DNA of 64,000 bases from Hyaloscypha bicolor E (taxonomy: Eukaryota; Ascomycota; Leotiomycetes; Helotiales; Hyaloscyphaceae), in contig NW_020194643.1 of assembly GCF_002865645.1 (NCBI RefSeq), positions 558,001-622,000 on the forward strand. Direction: 5' to 3'. Both the position numbers and the translations under genes were made by a program. Under the pieces are notes generated by a model, which saw only the letters and a program-made list of their open reading frames with translations, ran no database searches and had not been told where the DNA came from. Positions 55,601 through 64,000 of this stretch are shown one piece after another (position 1 is the stretch's first letter; every line of letters begins with the position of its first letter).

Positions 55601-56381
55601 CTTGACAGACTCGCTTGCCGCTGCTCTCTCTCAGCCTCCCTCCCTCCCGCTCCCCTTCACCTGCAAGTTGCAACTGCCCCCGAGTCCCCTTTCCCGCATC
55701 CCCCGCACTCCTCCAGATCCGCACTCCCACCCAACCCCCCCGCCCCGTCCAAAGTTAGCTGCTGAGTAGTACTGACTGTACTGACTGTACTTACTTATTG
55801 TGAATTCGCTGTGCGCCCCTTGTCGAGCAGGGCAGAGATCCCAGCGACACGCCATACGGAGAGTATTTCTATCACCAACACCGGGGCTTGAGAGAAAGCT
55901 GCTGCCCCTGCATGCTAGCCGTGAAGGCGGTCGGTGAATGGTCCCGCCCAGAATCCTGATCCAGTTGCAGATGGCTTTTGACGCCTTCCAGACCGCAAGG
56001 AGTGAATTCGCGCCCAGTCGATTATTGCCAAAGGTATAAGGTCACGCTTGCAGCCCTCCCACACCTTTTCCTTCCTCCCCTCACCTCTCCTCCACTGACG
56101 TCTGCTCTTTCGCGAGTCCCCTCACACTCCTTCGTATGCGCTTTGCGATTCATTCCTTACTTCCTTCCACATCTGTTGATACAGATCATACATTCCTTTT
56201 CGACCCACACTGCAATTGAGTCAAGTTACTCGTTGCATTTCCAGTCATTCCCTACAAAAACACACAGCTTCGACAGCTTCAATCCCCATTCACATCAGCA
56301 AAAGCGAACTCAAGTACTCCTGGCGATACTCTACCCTTCAAACCAACATCTACTCTTCACACATATCCCAAGGTCGACACC
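52680..56381. other. 3.7-kb gene-poor, G/C-rich region
   Basis: It lies between the CobW start and the WSC gene. Many overlapping frames exist on both strands (53941-54557, 54502-55190, 55194-55765), all without motifs and typical of G/C-rich non-coding DNA. It holds a G-rich tandem tract at 54980-55040, a TACTGACTG repeat near 55780 and a pyrimidine-rich leader from about 56050 to the WSC start. Confidence 0.5.
54980..55040 (+). repeat. G-rich tandem tract (GAGGGGAGGC-type)
   Basis: Three near-perfect copies of GAGGGGAGGC, then degenerate GGAGGCGAGGC units. Many closely spaced GG/GGGG runs could form a G-quadruplex or a polypurine triplex. Confidence 0.7.
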
Positions 56382-58193
56382 ATGCGTTCGTCAACCGTTT
56401 TCCTGGCGACTTTCGCCGCCTCCGCCTCCGCCTATAGTGCGAACCAACGTACCTTCGCGGTCAACCATTTCTATGGCAACGGTCCTTTGATGATGGGCCG
56501 TGTGGATCCCATCATCAGCCCAGGTGGTCCCTCAGGTCACGTCCACGCCATTCAAGGAGGAAACGCGTTCGGCATGACCATGACCGATACCCAGGCTCTG
56601 ACCTCCACCTGTACCTCGTCCCTCGTGAAGAACGATAAGAGCAACTACTGGACTCCTTCCCTGTACTTCCAAGACCCAACGACCGGTCTCCTCGAGGACG
56701 TTGAGATGTTTTACATGAACGTCTACTATTTGTGGGTAAATCTTTCTCTGCTCTCGATCTACGCTAACATTCTTTCCAGCTTTGAGGCTACCACTGATGT
56801 TATTGAGCCTTTCCCACCCGGACTTCGCATGGTCGTGGGCAACCCCAGTCTCCGATCTCCTCCTGCCACTGGTGGTGAGAGCATCACGGACCAATCGGAT
56901 GGACCTATTCAACCTGTGCAATGGGTCTGCCCGCGATCAAACACCAACACCCCGCTGTATCCCGCCAACTCGGATGGCCTTCACGGTGTTGGTATTGGAG
57001 ACCCAAACAATCAGGGTGCAGGTGTTGGATTCTCTGACAAGAACTGCGATGGTTACGCCTCACCTCTCCGTGCCGATATTCACTTCCCTTCGTGCCTCGA
57101 CAACTCGAAAAACATCGACGACTACAAGAACAACATGGCCTGGCCTATCAATGGCAACTGCCCTCCCGGCTTCACTCATCTCCCTCACCTCTTCTACGAA
57201 GTCTACTGGAATACCCCCTTGTTCGCCAGCAGATGGACTCAAGGCCAAGGCAAGCAGCCATTTGTTCTTTCCCACGGTGACCCCACCGGCTATGGGATCC
57301 ACGGCGATTTCCTCGCTGGCTGGGATACCGCAACCTTGACCCAAATCATCAACAACTGCGATGCCGGAGACGCAGGAATGGACAAGTGCCCCGGTCTCAT
57401 CGGTGGACTCAATGACCCATCAACTTCTTGCAATCTCGTCAGCCCTGTCAATGAGGTTATCAGTGGTACGATGTCCAAGCTCCCGGGTAACAACCCGATC
57501 GGCGCTTGGGGTGTCCCCGTTGGTGGCGCTCCTGCTGCCTCTGTCTCTGCTCCTGCTGCCTCTGCTCCTGTTGCGACGTACCCCGCCAGTGCTGGAACAC
57601 AACCAGCCTCGAGCGCAGCTCCCGGTAACGGAAAGCCAACCACTTCTCCTGCTGGTGTCGTTACTGGTGTGAAGTCGGGGCCTACCTTGACTTCTGAACC
57701 CGGAAAGGTTGCTGTCCCAGCCACTACCAAAGGAGCAGGTGGCAACACTCTCGTCACCTCATATGTCTCCGAGACCACCATGGTCTACACTACTGTGACC
57801 GTTCCCGGCACTGCGCCAACCGACGCAGCCAAGCCCGATGTCGATGGCTGGAAGTACTATGGTTGCTACCAAGACACTCGCGCTCGTGTCCTCAGCGGCA
57901 TCAAGCTTGCCAACATCGGCAACCACCAAGTCACCAACACCAAGTGTGTGGCTTATTGCGGTTCCAAAGGATTCTCCATGACCGGCACCGAGTATGGTGG
58001 CCAATGCTTTTGCGGTAATGAACTGGTTGGTTCCAGCAAGATCGCCGAGTCGGAATGCGATATGCCTTGCGAAGGCGACGCCACCGAGACTTGCGGTGGA
58101 GGAATGGCATTGAGCGTTTACACCAGTAACTCAACAACAGCCAAGAGATCACTCCGACACATGCACCGCCACCTCAACCACCTCTTTTCCTAA
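56382..58193 (+). CDS. secreted DUF1996 protein with C-terminal WSC domain
   Basis: Two exons, 56382-56731 and 56780-58193. The 48-nt intron (GTGGGT donor, GCTAAC branch, CCAG acceptor) gives 587 aa. The signal peptide is about MRSSTVFLATFAASASA. DUF1996 spans about residues 30-360: FYGNGPLMMGRVDPIISPGG, SGHVHAIQGGNAFG, YWTPSLYFQDP, FPPGLRMVVG, CDGYASPLRADIHFPSCLDN, HLFYEVYWNT and LSHGDPTGYGIHGDFLAGWD. A Pro/Ala/Ser/Thr linker follows, then a WSC domain (YYGCYQDTRARVLSG, then CVAYCGSKGFSMTGTEYGGQ and CFCG, CGGG). The WSC module suggests binding to wall carbohydrate; DUF1996 has no assigned activity that I can rely on. The start context CACCATGCG is good. If the intron is retained, the frame stays open for 603 aa because the intron is a multiple of three without a stop. 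Confidence 0.92.
   Translation: MRSSTVFLATFAASASAYSANQRTFAVNHFYGNGPLMMGRVDPIISPGGPSGHVHAIQGGNAFGMTMTDTQALTSTCTSSLVKNDKSNYWTPSLYFQDPTTGLLEDVEMFYMNVYYLWVNLSLLSIYANILSSFEATTDVIEPFPPGLRMVVGNPSLRSPPATGGESITDQSDGPIQPVQWVCPRSNTNTPLYPANSDGLHGVGIGDPNNQGAGVGFSDKNCDGYASPLRADIHFPSCLDNSKNIDDYKNNMAWPINGNCPPGFTHLPHLFYEVYWNTPLFASRWTQGQGKQPFVLSHGDPTGYGIHGDFLAGWDTATLTQIINNCDAGDAGMDKCPGLIGGLNDPSTSCNLVSPVNEVISGTMSKLPGNNPIGAWGVPVGGAPAASVSAPAASAPVATYPASAGTQPASSAAPGNGKPTTSPAGVVTGVKSGPTLTSEPGKVAVPATTKGAGGNTLVTSYVSETTMVYTTVTVPGTAPTDAAKPDVDGWKYYGCYQDTRARVLSGIKLANIGNHQVTNTKCVAYCGSKGFSMTGTEYGGQCFCGNELVGSSKIAESECDMPCEGDATETCGGGMALSVYTSNSTTAKRSLRHMHRHLNHLFS
56732..56779 (+). other. in-frame 48-nt intron of the WSC gene
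   Basis: Phase 2 on both sides. Removal restores YYFFEATTDV, the expected DUF1996 strand; retention inserts 16 residues without a stop. Confidence 0.75.
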
Positions 58194-59631
58194 GTCCTCC
58201 CCGAGGCACCTCTTGGGCCCCTTTTGACCAAAAGATGGGAGGCAAAGACCTCCATCCTACCTTCTTGCATTTCACTTCTTACAGCTACGCTGTTGGCGCA
58301 AAAGCCATTTCACACACATTGCCGGGGACGAGGTTTGGTGACAACCCTTTATATGCTGGGAGGAGCATTTGTATTCTAAGACCAAAAAGATGGCATGGCT
58401 TTTGAGCACATTCATCAAAAACTTCTTTTGTAGATTATTGGCTGGCTTTAGGGCATGGGTCTTTGGGATAGATATTGATCGGATTGATGGAAACTGATCT
58501 GGCCAACCACTTTGGTCTTTGGAGACCGTTACGATCGTTATGAGATGATGTGAATGAACACATACTTGATGACCAAGATTTTTGGTTTATTGATGAGTGA
58601 CTTGGTGATTACATTTCTGTGTTGCGCCATGACCCCGAGTTATAATCATGGGGGTGACTTCTCACATGATATTTTAGCTTCTCATCCTGTGTGCTTGGAG
58701 ATAGACCGGTAGCAGCTCAAGGAGAGCATGCTGGCTGCTCTGTAAAAACATTCCTCATTAATCCCAGCGTTCACGAGAGTCCAAACCATTCGCCGCTCTC
58801 TCCCTAAACCATGCAATATTTGCCTTCACTTCTCTAGATACAGAGTCCTCCTCTTGTGAGTGAGCTAAAGGTGCAGTGCAGTGCAGCGCTTATCGAGTCA
58901 AACCTGCTCCTTTGCGATCCGAGAATTCGAACCATTTCCCATTCCCATTTGATATCGAACGACTTCGAGTTCCAATCTCAAGCTCCGGTCTCGCTGCTCC
59001 TTGACTCCTCCTGATCATTTGTACCCGCTAAACGAGGTGTATCTTCTAGGGTAATCAATCGGCCATCTGCTGACGTCTCCACACCGCTCAAGAACGATGC
59101 TATAGGGTAACAAAAATCTCCTATTTAAGACTTTACATCCTGAAGTTTCTTGCGATGGGGTAAGAGAATGCCGATTCCCCTCGAAAAGGTGCTCTGCGAT
59201 GGGGTAACAGATTCTCTTCTTCGGGCTTTTGGGAGTGAACAACGTGCTGCTGAATTCGAGCTATAGGGTAATGAATACGCCTCCTGATCGCTGCAGCTGC
59301 AGCCAAATAGCGGGCCCCTAAATGGAATGTGGAAGTACGGCTTCCATCGGCTCGCCTAGCTGCCCATTTGGAAGGTTGGTGGAGGGGGGATCGTCGAAGA
59401 ATTTCTTATCGGGCGCCGATAAGCCCCGCATGTGGTGACGCCCTTCTGTGTCTCGTTTAGTGGGGTACTTTGTCATTTTTCGACATGACCTTCCTGATCC
59501 ATCTTCCACAGCTCAACAAATACTTTTCCTTGTCTTCCTTTCTAGCCAGCCCCAAGATCCCCTTCCCTTTCTTTTCTTTGTCTGCGAAAACGATTGTCAA
59601 TTGATTGATTAATTAATTAAAGAGAGAAAGA
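58194..59631. other. intergenic region with GGGTAA cluster
   Basis: 3' flank of the WSC gene and promoter of the dehydratase gene. No coding frame. Five GGGTAA words between 59049 and 59271 are listed separately. Confidence 0.55.
59049..59271 (+). promoter_or_regulatory. five spaced GGGTAA elements
   Basis: GGGTAA occurs at 59049-59054, 59105-59110, 59158-59163, 59202-59207 and 59266-59271, at spacings of 56, 53, 44 and 64 bp. Copies 2 and 5 share GCTATAGGGTAA; copies 3 and 4 share TGCGATGGGGTAA. The complement TTACCC resembles the core of Reb1-type Myb-factor sites. The last copy is about 360 bp before the dehydratase start. Confidence 0.55.
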
Positions 59632-60953
59632 ATGGGTTCCAACGGCGAACAACCCCCGAAACCATGGGTCCAAACACCACTCATCCGCTCCGCAGCGCTC
59701 TCTCTCGAAGCAGGCTGGTATCTCCATTCCCTCCCCACCGCCACACAAGTGCCTACTAACAGCACGCCAGCAACATCTACCTCAAGCTCGAAACCCTACA
59801 ACCATCGGGCTCCTTCAAGTCCCGCGGCATCGGCAACCTGATGTCCAAAGCCCTGCTCTCGCACCCCGCCTCCAAGCCCGTCCACTTCTACTGCAGTTCC
59901 GGCGGGAACGCGGGCCTGGCGTGCGTCACGGCCGCCACGGCGTTGCACCGGCCGGCCACGATCGTGGTCCCGATGAGCACGTCGGCGCTCATGGTGCAGA
60001 AGCTGAAGGCGCTCGGCGCGGACGTGGTGCAGCATGGCATGCATTGGAGCGAAGCCGATGCCTTCCTGCGCGAGCACTTGTTGGCGCGAGATGAGGGCGG
60101 GGTCTACGTGCCGCCGTTCGATCATGGGGATTTGTGGGAGGGCCACTCGAGTCTGGTTGATGAGGTCGAGGTGCAGATGCGTGGGCTGGGGAAGGAGTAT
60201 GATGGTATCGTGTGCAGTGTTGGTGGAGGCGGGCTGTTTGCTGGGGTTATGCAGGGCCTGGAAAGACATGGACGGCTGAGGGGTGGGAAGAGGGGGGAGG
60301 TGAGGGTGCTGGTTATGGAGACGGAGGGCGCGGATTCTTTGAATTTTAGTTTGAGGGAGGGAGAGTTGAGGAGGTTGGACGCTATTACGAGTATTGCGAC
60401 GAGTCTTGGGGCGGCGCAGGTTGCGAGGAAGGCCTATGAGTGGGGACAGAGACCGGAGGTGCAGAGTTGTGTTTTTAGTGATGCGGAGGCTGCGATGGCT
60501 TGTGTGAAGTTTGCCGATGATGAGAGGATTGTTGTCGAGAGCGCGTGTGGGGTGAGCATTGCGCCGGCATATAACGATACGTTGCACACACTCCTCTATC
60601 CGGAGCTGTCGGATGAGGAGTTTGCGGATATTAATGTTGTTATTGTGGTTTGTGGCGGCTCGAATGTTACGCTTAAGGTTTTGGAGGGGTATAAGGAGAA
60701 GTATGGGAGGGATGAGAGGGTGGTTACGAAGTTTCATTCGAGGAGGTTGGGCACGAGGGAGAAGATGCCGATGAAGGCGAGGAAACACTCGGGGGTGCCC
60801 TTTGTTTTGCATGATCGGGTTCAGCATGTCGAATTGGAGGATGAACCACCTTGTGATGAGACGAAGCTTCCGAAGAAGCCAGCTATTGGGATGATGGAAA
60901 AAGTTGAGGTTGACAAACAGGTTCATGAGTTTGGCAAGGTGGTTGAGGTTTGA
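59632..60953 (+). CDS. PLP-dependent L-serine/L-threonine dehydratase
   Basis: Two exons, 59632-59717 and 59771-60953, with a 53-nt GT-AG intron in phase, giving 422 aa. The fold-type II enzyme deaminates L-serine (or threonine) to pyruvate (or 2-oxobutanoate) and ammonia; yeast CHA1 is the reference. Motifs: NIYLKLETLQPSGSFKSRG with Schiff-base Lys45, phosphate-cradle SSGGNAG at 71-77, GHSSLVDEVE, the Gly-rich SVGGGGLFAGV and the near-C-terminal VVCGGSN. The start context is AGAATGGG. The C-terminus extends about 60 residues beyond the last conserved motif with charged, low-complexity sequence, longer than CHA1 (about 360 aa). The gene body is G/C-rich at its start and strongly purine-rich later, which creates a long antisense open frame. 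Substrate preference cannot be read from sequence. Confidence 0.93.
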
Positions 60954-61284
60954 ACGTTTAAAAGAGTTAGATTTAGATTTCAATGATTTATGTGATTTCG
61001 CACAAGTCTTTGGGCAGTCAAGGGCGTTTTCTGAATATGGTACGCCCGTTGACGCCCGCATCTCGGCTCGAGTGCCTTCTCCCCTTCCATCCACCATCAC
61101 TCCTGGCCGTGAGGTATAAAAAGCCCTTCAGAGACGGCAATCCAACCAGCTGGTGTTTAGCCGCGACTCGTGACAGCCCATGCGGTACCCTCGCCAGCCC
61201 CAGATATTGACTGCAGTCATTAGTGGGCTCTCCAAACTTCGTTGATTCAAATCACATCGATGATGCATCAACTCCATTCCTTCA
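60954..61284. other. convergent 3' spacer
   Basis: 331 bp between the ends of the dehydratase and NAT9-like genes; nothing recognisable. Confidence 0.5.
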
Positions 61285-62115
61285 TCATGGCTCCCCCTCC
61301 GCATACTCCATCTCCCTGTACGCCTCAATCCCAAACCTCTCCAACAGCTTCCCAACTCTCCCCCCACCAATCGCCCCCTCAAAAACCATCTCCACCTCCC
61401 CAAAATAATTCTCCCCCTCGCCCGTCTTCACAAACCCAATTCCCTCAAAAAGCCCAATACTCTTCTCATTCTTGCCTCCAATCTTGACTCTCAACATCAA
61501 CAAATTCATCCTCCCCCCATCTTTCCCTCCACATCCAATTCTATACTCTTCTAAGATTCCCTGGAGGCGGGTCTCGATATAGCAAAGGAAGGCGAGGATT
61601 GCGGCTCGTCCGTACCCCCGCCTTCGGTGGGAGGTGGACGCGATCATGAGTTCCAGTTCGCCGACACAGCCTTCTTCGTCTTCGTCGGCGGGGGCGAGGA
61701 AGAGGTTTACGTCGCCGAGCATGCGGTCTGGAGCGTCGCCTTTACCCGCCACCGCGGATCGCTGCATGGCTTCTTGATCCCCGGGGAGGGGCTGGCAGGC
61801 GATGAAGGTCAGCTTGTCGTGATCCGTCCTCCAGGATCGTTGCATGGCGTATTCTTCGTCTAGTGGGAGCGGCTCGGATGCGGTTGTTTCTTGGATTTCC
61901 TGGGTTCGGTTAGGAATATTTGGAGGGATGTGGGGGAAGAGGGGAGAGGTACGGGATCTTTCATCCATTCGTGATATGTTGTCACGTGGTGGGGTTCATA
62001 CGGGACGAGGAGGATTGAGGAGGTGGAGATCGCTAGGATATCGTCAGATTAAAAAGTTTCAACCCGATCGAGGATGAGAAGCGGTTCATTTACCTGTTTT
62101 CTGGTTGATCAACAT
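61285..62115 (-). CDS. NAT9: NAT9-like GNAT N-acetyltransferase
   Basis: Three exons: 62115-62094 (22 nt), 62032-61953 and 61899-61285, with introns of 61 and 53 nt in phase, giving 238 aa. The spliced N-terminus reads MLINQKTAISTSSILLVPYE then HHVTTYHEWMKDP and EIQETTASEPLPLDEEYAMQ, which is the conserved NAT9 opening, so the splice model is secure. The acetyl-CoA-binding motif is HRRRGYGRAA in the second half, followed by the expected ENYFGEVEMVFE block, modified by a Gly/Lys-rich insert. Human NAT9 has been linked to microtubule stability and N-terminal acetylation, but its substrate is not settled. The unspliced long frame (start 61968) lacks the true N-terminus. The tail extends about 25 residues past the domain. 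Confidence 0.93.
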
Positions 62116-64000
62116 TGTTCTGGGCGGGCCGTGCATTCGTTGTTTTGGATGTCGGAGGAAGAAAGGGAGCCGAGAAGAGAAAAATTGGGGCTGAAGTGAA
62201 ACGGTTCAAGGTGGGGCCCTTAGATAATCATGCAGCTGCTTAAAACGACATCATCAGTCTTTCAGCAAGCGCCCAAATTCTGGAAATTGATAACAAGCTT
62301 CCCGGGTTCTTGAAGGATTAGACTCGCAAGTGAGAATCGAGTCGCTGGCAATCAATTTTCAGCCCGAATTGGCACCACCATGCCTCTCTTGCAAATCGCG
62401 AAAAGGCCCCCTTCATCCTTCGTCTAATCTCGGAAACCTCAGCTATAATTCCATATACAATATTAATATATATAGACCATATTCGTAAGACCTGCCCTTG
62501 CCCTCGGACTTTGGAATACTGGCTTTGCTCAAGAAATCTAGGGACATGCATTACTTCAATGAAACGAATTCATCAGGCGCTGCCTCGGCAAGCAATTCCC
62601 TTTGATCTTGGTGAAGATTGTTCATTGTTCGGACATTCAGATCTGGACTGAAGTGCGAGGGATGATAAGCTTGAAAGGAAGGCTAGGGTTTGTGACATGA
62701 AATCCGTAATTCTTGCCACTTCTCGAGCAACCTCGTCTTTCTTGCTTCGGCCCAGAAGCCTACAGCGATACCTTATCCTATTGAGATTCCTGGGCCATTA
62801 CCCTACGCTTGCAGATCCAAACGGGACGTACTAGGTGCAGCTCTCGTGATCATTGTTCAAGCTGGCCTTGCATCCACCATATTTTGATCATATTTTGCAT
62901 CTTTCTGCCATTTTCGCGTTGTCGCATCCCAATCTAAAAGAGGAAGAAGAGTCCCTTCCTGCCGCTTCTGTTAAGTACCACTATTTAATGCATGTGCCTT
63001 GCGCCTGCTCGTTTCGTTCTCCGCACCACTTAGCGAAACTTCCTCCAAAAAGGTGCCAAAAAAAATTGCCAAAATTTATTAGTAGATAAAGAATGATTCC
63101 AATATCAAGCTGCACAAAAAAGGAAAAAGGTCCTTGCTTGGACACTCCTTTTAAGGGGAAAAAATGGCAAAACTCTAGGACCCTCGGGGAGTCCCTTAGA
63201 AAACCCCCCGGGCAGGATTTTTGAAGTCGCTCCACCCTCGAAGTCGTATATTGAGGTGGGTTTTCGGCCGTCGGTTCGTTCGAAATCGTATACGCCTCGA
63301 TCCCCACTGCTCCAAGTGACCAGAATGACAAACCTAGTAGTTCATCAAATGCTATTAGAGAGTTTTGTTGTCGTACCTCGCTCGTATCGGGATTGGCGTT
63401 AGTTTCGCCCATATCCATGTCCTCGCCAATTTGACCTGAGTATGTGGTTCACCACTACCGCCTTTTGGCGACGGCAAAACCTCATATTAGACTATATAAG
63501 ACCCGACGAGAGCTTTTTAGCCATCACGTGAGTGGCCTCAATGCAGTATTGACCACACCAAGGCCGAGGATTTCTACACCTTGTTCTATTTGGTTTAATA
63601 TTTTGGGGAGTTAAAGCTGACTTGTATCGTTGCTTGAGTCCTATCGGACTACAATTTGTGCCTATTTGCTTTTCTAAAAGCTAGATCAGTTGGGTGCTCC
63701 ATGATTTCCGCCAGTCACGTCGCATCGATACCTCGAGTCGTGAGGGCCTCGCAAATGCATCCTGTGTCTGTTTCATTCTCCATAAGATCGCGCCCGTTAC
63801 CTGGCCATCTGTGCATCTTGCACAAGGGGAAGTGCGAAACGATCACCTAAATTCTCCAAGCAATTATCTCTTCGGCGGACGCTCCTTCCCCTTCTTACCT
63901 CAGCAGTCCATGCAACCCACCACCCCAGGTCCCACCAGTGGTATCTTGGCAGATATCCACGAAACCTTTCTGCTCAACTTCACTACTCACCATTCGATCA
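62116..64000. other. intergenic end of window
   Basis: 1.9 kb with NAT9 upstream sequence and no supportable gene. A minus-strand 145-codon frame (62981-63418) has one hydrophobic stretch but no motif. A CATCACGTGAG box lies near 63522. A gene starting beyond 64000 cannot be excluded. Confidence 0.5.

Noticed and set aside
59796..61100. 434-codon open frame on the minus strand
   Set aside because: It lies antisense to the well-supported serine/threonine dehydratase. The purine-rich coding strand removes stops on the other strand, and the product is low-complexity (Leu/His/Pro/Arg) without motifs.
62981..63418. 145-codon minus-strand frame with a hydrophobic stretch
   Set aside because: No start context, no homology pattern I recognise, and only one short hydrophobic run; could be chance.

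Overview
The window looks like nuclear DNA of a filamentous ascomycete (Pezizomycotina). Genes are split by 44-165 nt GT-AG introns, often with CTAAC/CTGAC-like branch sites, and promoters contain TCACGTG boxes. The families present are typical moulds' genes: Zn2Cys6 factor, STAND/NLR protein, CBM18 and WSC secreted proteins, and fungal ATG1 with its C-terminal targeting domain. A leotiomycete is my guess from protein resemblance only. There is no operon structure, CRISPR array, rRNA or clear tRNA, and I saw no intact transposon.

Layout. 1-4.2 kb: F-box-type protein (minus). 4.2-7.3 kb: spacer, then a broken MFS transporter. 7.7-12 kb: GPI mannosyltransferase GPI10 (minus) and ornithine aminotransferase (plus), sharing a divergent promoter. 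12-17.6 kb: long E-box-bearing upstream region and ATG1. 18.9-21.5 kb: unknown Cys-rich protein (minus). 21.9-25.9 kb: Hsp70-like ATPase whose reading frame can be followed across introns into a Zn2Cys6 zinc-cluster module. 26.7-28.9 kb: nine-exon NCS1 permease (minus). 30.8-39 kb: small membrane protein, secreted alpha/beta hydrolase and secreted four-module chitin-binding protein (all minus). 39-43.5 kb: gene-poor. 43.6-48.7 kb: eight-exon NLR with NB-ARC, TPR-like repeats and three C-terminal ZZ-type fingers. 51.2-52.7 kb: CobW-family GTPase (minus). 52.7-56.4 kb: gene-poor, G-rich tract. 56.4-62.1 kb: secreted DUF1996-WSC protein, L-serine/threonine dehydratase and NAT9-like acetyltransferase. 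The last 1.9 kb holds no gene I can support.

Functionally the housekeeping genes cover GPI-anchor synthesis, arginine/ornithine and serine catabolism, autophagy initiation and metal handling. The accessory genes (NLR, Hsp70-like/zinc cluster, CBM18, WSC, secreted hydrolase, broken permease) fit non-self recognition and the cell surface or host interface. The two most unusual loci are the Hsp70-like/Zn2Cys6 composite and the NLR with a triple ZZ tail. All exon borders were set by eye from splice consensus and phase; none is backed by transcript data.
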